A DNA stretch of 64,000 nucleotides, from positions 1-64,000 of the forward strand of contig CADCIP010000005.1 in assembly GCA_902801485.1 (NCBI GenBank). Direction: 5' to 3'. Each line of letters starts with the position of its first letter. Within the stretch, counting starts at the first letter, position 1. Below the pieces are notes generated by a model. The model had not been told where the DNA came from. It was given only the letters and a program-made list of their open reading frames with translations, and searched no databases. The translations under genes and the position numbers were made by a program. Below, piece after piece: positions 60,856 through 64,000 of this stretch. This stretch comes from an uncultured Bacteroidales bacterium (GTDB lineage Bacteria; Bacteroidota; Bacteroidia; Bacteroidales; Bacteroidaceae).

Positions 60856-62076
60856 TTAAGTTTGACCTACGGTCGAGCCTGAGTTCCCAATACATCTTCC
60901 CAACTCTTCTGCCGGTGGTAGCACGCGAGTCAGGTCTTCGGGGGCATTCTTGCCCAGCTGGAAGGTGGCCACACCCATCGGCTTGGTATAATCACTGATG
61001 GCCACTTCCACCACCATACGGTCAAATTCGCGGCACAAGACCAGCCCTATAGGCGGGTTCTCGTGAGGCTTACGCACCTGACGATCCAGCGCAGAAAGGT
61101 AGAAACTGAGCTGTCCCAGATGCGCGGGTTGGAAACGCGTGTCTTTCAGCTCAACCGCCACTAGAGCATTCAATTGGCGATTGAAAAAGAGCAGATCTAT
61201 AAACTTTTCTTCGTCGCCAACTATCACCCTGTACTGTTCACGCAGAAATATAAAGTCCTGACCAAATCGCAGGATGAAGTCGCGTATGTTGTCCACTATC
61301 TTCCGGTTGAGGACGGGCTCGTTACGGTCTTCCACCTCGGCATACAAGTCCTCGGCATTGATGAAGTCAAGAAGGTACTCCTCCTTGAACGCCTTCATCG
61401 TCTGCACCGCCAACCGCTGATTGGGGATAGTTTCCGAGAAGTTGTTGGGCAAATGGCCGCAATCCTTATAGAGGTCGGCCTTCAGATTGTCTCGAAGTAC
61501 ATATTTGTTCCAGCAATGCAAGGCACACTGACGGATATAGAACGCACGCCCTTCCAGAGTCTTCTCCTTACGCAGAATCATCACATGATGAGTGAATGGG
61601 ACACGCAGAAAATCAGTCCAGTCCAATTCGTCGGCCACTGGCTGACGAATTTCACTCAACATCATACGTTCGTCTATCTTGATTCCACTCTGTGATTGAG
61701 ACGTTGCCGCGGGCGCAGGCAAATCGTCGGCCATTGGCTGACGATTTACCAGCGGCTGCCACTGCTCGTAGAAGGTGCGCATATCCTTCAGGCTCGTCTC
61801 GCTGTATCCTTTCAGACCCGGCATCTCCTTCTGCAGCTGACCACTGATCTGCGTCAGTGCACCCGTTCCCCAAAAGCCCTTTCGGGAATTCTCGGAGATA
61901 TAGCGACCAATACCGTAGTAGAGCGACAAAACCTCGCTGTTCACCACGTGGAGTGCCCGCGCCTGACTGCGCTGGATGGCCTCCTTGATGGCTTGCACAG
62001 CAGCAGCATATTTCATATCGAACGACGCCATGTCCGCCATCTGTGCCTTGTGGTCTTTATCTGTTAGTTGTGTCAT
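60856..62076 (-). CDS. PDDEXK nuclease of the DUF1016/YhcG family
   Basis: A 406-residue protein. The N-terminal DUF1016 part has Y-Y-G-I-G-R-Y-I-S-E-N, W-G-T-G-A-L-T-Q-I-S and Y-S-E-T-S-L-K-D-M-R-T-F-Y-E. The C-terminal PD-(D/E)xK nuclease part has F-I-D-L-L-F-F and V-A-V-E-L-K. Residues about 113-152 carry a duplicated phrase (R-Q-P-M-A-D-D-L and R-Q-P-V-A-D-E-L) encoded by repeated GGCCATTGGCTGACGA-like DNA at ~61640 and ~61730, an expansion relative to the family. The role of the family is uncertain; it is common in accessory islands. Confidence 0.82.
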   Translation of the reverse strand: MTQLTDKDHKAQMADMASFDMKYAAAVQAIKEAIQRSQARALHVVNSEVLSLYYGIGRYISENSRKGFWGTGALTQISGQLQKEMPGLKGYSETSLKDMRTFYEQWQPLVNRQPMADDLPAPAATSQSQSGIKIDERMMLSEIRQPVADELDWTDFLRVPFTHHVMILRKEKTLEGRAFYIRQCALHCWNKYVLRDNLKADLYKDCGHLPNNFSETIPNQRLAVQTMKAFKEEYLLDFINAEDLYAEVEDRNEPVLNRKIVDNIRDFILRFGQDFIFLREQYRVIVGDEEKFIDLLFFNRQLNALVAVELKDTRFQPAHLGQLSFYLSALDRQVRKPHENPPIGLVLCREFDRMVVEVAISDYTKPMGVATFQLGKNAPEDLTRVLPPAEELGRCIGNSGSTVGQT

Positions 62077-62106
62077 TGTCTGTTTGTTTATTTAAGGCGT
62101 GATTTC

Positions 62107-62131
62107 AACTGGTGACAATTTGTTACCAGTT
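62107..62131. promoter_or_regulatory. 25 bp palindrome upstream of the DUF1016 gene
   Basis: AACTGGT (62107-62113) and ACCAGTT (62125-62131) flank ACAA and TTGT, making a near-perfect palindrome in the 89 bp gap before the nuclease gene. It could be an operator or the terminator of the gene at 62166. Confidence 0.45.
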
Positions 62132-62165
62132 CAGTTGGTTTCGTTTTGTAACCGACTCTTTCCCA

Positions 62166-62537
62166 TCACTTCTTAAAGTCTTTTCCATCAAACTCGGTCA
62201 GCAGTCTATAGAGTTGTTCCTTCTTCCATTCCTTGGAGCGATGCTGGCGGAGAACCTTCCTCAGCTGCCAAACGAAATGACGGTCTTCCATCACTCGCTT
62301 GTTTGTACTCTCGAACATCGACCCCAAATAGACCACTTTCTCCGACTTGATTGTCATCAGTTTATCGTCGAAGGCCCCGGGTGTACCGAAGAAGTCGTTA
62401 TATATATCGTCATAAAAGAACACATGCAACTCGTCCAGCACCGTGTACGTCTCTACCCGCCCGTTAAACATGCCCCCGACAATCTCCGTATCGGGCGCCA
62501 CCTTTGAGAGTTGCTCTATAAGTTCCTTGGCGGTCAT
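62166..62537 (-). CDS. Hypothetical protein (unrecognised)
   Basis: About 123 residues from M-T-A-K-E-L-I-E-Q-L (62537); the longer frame begins in TTGACAA-type heptads and is rejected. It has an N-terminal helix, a strand-rich G-G-M-F-N-G-R-V-E-T-Y-T-V middle and a basic helical C-terminus (Q-L-R-K-V-L-R-Q-H-R-S). No signal peptide. It lies between the ORF6N fragment and the DUF1016 nuclease; function unknown. Confidence 0.5.
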   Translation of the reverse strand: MTAKELIEQLSKVAPDTEIVGGMFNGRVETYTVLDELHVFFYDDIYNDFFGTPGAFDDKLMTIKSEKVVYLGSMFESTNKRVMEDRHFVWQLRKVLRQHRSKEWKKEQLYRLLTEFDGKDFKK

Positions 62538-62554
62538 TGTTGTTTGTTTTTCCC

Positions 62555-62610
62555 GGGTGAGGGAATATAGGATATAGGATAGATGACAGTTGACAATTGA
62601 CAATTGACAG
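62555..62610. repeat. 7 bp word array (TTGACAA / ATAGGAT)
   Basis: Heptads in phase: two ATAGGAT units, then AGTTGAC and AATTGAC units. They separate the gene at 62166 from the ORF6N fragment. The same word class is inside the GDP-fucose synthase gene. Confidence 0.65.
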
Positions 62611-63042
62611 TTATTTCTTGCCTGGATTCTCCTTGCGCACTCGCTTTACGGTATGCTTTAGTTTGCCAATGAAGAAGTTTATCTCCAAAGAAGACTCGGT
62701 CTCCTGAGTTTGCAAGTCAGGCATGACAATGTCGGAGAGGACTTCGCCAAAGTGTTTCATCTTGGAAGCCTGCTTTTGCTTATCTGTTTCAGAATGTAGT
62801 TCAAGAAGCTCGCGCTTAAGTTCACGCACCTTGGCAAAGGTCTCGATGATAGCGAAGGTTATATTCCTTGCTCGTTCTCCTTTCAGAACCGTAGCGAGCA
62901 TATATAGCCCACGTTCGGTGAAGACTTTGGTGGGTTTGCGGTTGTTAGGAGACACATTTGATATCAAAATTTTTGACCGCAAATCTTGTAACTCATTGGA
63001 AGTCAGCTGAGGTCTGATGTATGATGTAGGATGTTGGTTCAA
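62611..63042 (-). CDS. ORF6N/phage-antirepressor-like protein, N-terminus replaced
   Basis: A 143-residue frame whose residues about 12-75 match the second half of the ORF6N domain: L-T-S-N-E-L-Q-D-L-R-S, then K-V-F-T-E-R-G-L-Y-M-L-A-T-V-L and a helical tail. The first half of the domain (the D-x-A-x-x-Y-G-V part) is missing; in its place the first codons derive from GATGTAG-like heptads next to the end of the GDP-fucose synthase gene. Likely a truncated, inactive gene. Confidence 0.65.
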   Translation of the reverse strand: MNQHPTSYIRPQLTSNELQDLRSKILISNVSPNNRKPTKVFTERGLYMLATVLKGERARNITFAIIETFAKVRELKRELLELHSETDKQKQASKMKHFGEVLSDIVMPDLQTQETESSLEINFFIGKLKHTVKRVRKENPGKK

Positions 63043-63060
63043 GACTGGATACTTGGGATG

Positions 63061-64000
63061 TCAGTCCTGCAAAGAGGCTTTGTACCAGTCGAAAAGGCGT
63101 TGGACTCCTTCTCCGATTTCTATCTTGTGGGTCCAGCCAAGGCGGTGGAGTTTCTCTACATCAATGAGCTTGCGCATGGTGCCATCGGGCTTGCTGGCGT
63201 CAAACTCCACTTTGCCTTCAAAGCCTACTGCCTTGACAACCAACTCGGAGAGCTGACGGATGGTGAGTTCCTTGCCTGTGCCGACATTGATGTGACAGTT
63301 GCGAATCTCTCCCAAACTGGGGATGTAGCCGCCACGACCGGCACTGTGGTTCCTGTCCACCGCACCATCGGTGCTGGCACCATAATGTACGCTGGAGTAT
63401 TTCTCTATGCCTATGATGTCGCTGAAGTTGACATTCAGGAGCACATGGACGGAGGCATCTGCCATATCCTCGCTCCAGAGGAACTCGCGAAGGGGGGTGC
63501 CGGTGCCCCAGAGGACAACCCGGTTATCATAGATTCCGTATTTGGCTAAAACGCTCAAAGCGTTTTCTCGTTGAGAGTTGACAGTTGAGAGTTGAGAGTC
63601 AGTGGAGAGTGTAGAGTTTTCTGTAAGGCCTTCGCCGGTGACGCCTTCAACGGGGCGTTTGTTGAGGTCGGTGGCTATCTTGTCCCAGGCACCATCGTGG
63701 ATGAGTTTGGCGAGATAGACCTTGCGCATCATGGCGGGCATGACATGGCTGTTCTCCAGATGGAAGTTGTCGTTGGGGCCATACAAGTTCGTAGGCATCA
63801 CGGCTATATAATTGGTGCCGTACTGCAGGTTGTAGCTCTCGCACATCTTCAGACCGGCAATCTTGGCAATGGCATACTCCTCGTTGGTATATTCCAGCGG
63901 ACTGGTCAGCAGGCAGTCTTCCTTCATGGGCTGCGGTGCGTTCTTGGGATAGATGCAGGTGCTGCCCAGGAAGAGGAGTTTCTTTACGCCATGGGCGTAT
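63061..64000 (-). CDS. fcl: GDP-L-fucose synthase (5' end outside window), with repeat-coded insert
   Basis: The frame is open to the window edge. It reads F-L-G-S-T-C-I-Y-P near the edge, then Y-A-I-A-K with the catalytic Tyr and Lys, and P-T-N-L-Y-G-P-N-D-N-F-H, the GMER/WcaG signature. It converts GDP-4-keto-6-deoxy-mannose to GDP-L-fucose. The stretch at about 63573-63625 is made of TTGAGAG/TTGACAG heptads and codes S-T-L-S-T-D-S-Q-L-S-T-V-N-S-Q, which the family does not have. It probably belongs to a further sugar-nucleotide block outside the window. Confidence 0.85.
   Translation of the reverse strand, partial: YAHGVKKLLFLGSTCIYPKNAPQPMKEDCLLTSPLEYTNEEYAIAKIAGLKMCESYNLQYGTNYIAVMPTNLYGPNDNFHLENSHVMPAMMRKVYLAKLIHDGAWDKIATDLNKRPVEGVTGEGLTENSTLSTDSQLSTVNSQRENALSVLAKYGIYDNRVVLWGTGTPLREFLWSEDMADASVHVLLNVNFSDIIGIEKYSSVHYGASTDGAVDRNHSAGRGGYIPSLGEIRNCHINVGTGKELTIRQLSELVVKAVGFEGKVEFDASKPDGTMRKLIDVEKLHRLGWTHKIEIGEGVQRLFDWYKASLQD

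Noticed and set aside
1-64000. tRNA or rRNA genes
   Set aside because: I saw no clover-leaf pattern or rRNA-like sequence in the gaps I read; a tRNAscan search would be needed to exclude one.

Overview
The window looks like a chromosomal segment of a Bacteroidales bacterium, most likely a Prevotella/Segatella-type Prevotellaceae. The signs are TAnnTTTG promoter boxes, a VirE/DUF3874-type gene end, GxxExxY and four-helix-bundle accessory genes, moderate-to-low GC and a surface-polysaccharide locus of Bacteroidales style. Almost every gene lies on the minus strand. Genus is inferred from style, not from a marker gene.

Layout. (1) 1-4.1 kb: the end of a VirE/DUF3874-like gene, then a toxin-antitoxin-chaperone operon (ADP-ribosyltransferase-like toxin, small antitoxin, SecB-like chaperone) bracketed by two ~330 bp direct copies of a helicase-associated-domain gene; then a four-helix-bundle protein. 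(2) 4.1-12.1 kb: a KAP-type P-loop NTPase, a SIR2-TPR protein and a Fic protein, a probable defence block. (3) 12.4-45.6 kb: a polysaccharide locus. It holds UDP-L-FucNAc synthesis (fnlA, fnlB, fnlC), galE, the four GDP-D-glycero-D-manno-heptose genes (gmhA, hddA, gmhB, hddC), Wzx, Wzy, several family-4 glycosyltransferases, a polyprenyl-phosphate sugar-1-phosphate transferase, two acyltransferases, a pyruvyltransferase, and an unusual set made of a class V aminotransferase, a cytidylyltransferase fused to an oxidoreductase, an iron-sulfur FrhB-like protein broken at a G8 tract, and an alkaline-phosphatase-superfamily enzyme. (4) 45.9-62.6 kb: a second accessory island with a DUF262x2/AAA pair, a second SecB/XRE pair, a ParE-type toxin-antitoxin pair, an AAA/DUF4276 pair, a membrane-TPR pair, a ClpP-like protease operon, two more four-helix-bundle genes and a DUF1016 PDDEXK nuclease. 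(5) 62.6-64 kb: a truncated ORF6N gene and the 3' part of GDP-L-fucose synthase.

The strongest unexplained signal is a layer of short word-like repeats running through the window. Degenerate arrays of 7 bp units and 9 bp units fill the intergenic gaps, flank the accessory genes and are also inserted in frame inside at least seven genes. Some of these arrays terminate structured, palindromic elements (120-250 bp) whose stems are conserved while their sequences differ. An end motif close to CGAACACGGAT recurs at least nine times. One 655 bp cassette with 14 bp perfect ends carries a GxxExxY gene plus a structured element and sits between fnlC and galE. Gene fragments (fnlA tail, UDP-sugar dehydrogenase start, transposase tail) lie among the arrays. 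I read this as a repeat system that drives cassette insertion and gene turnover here; that mechanism is inference.
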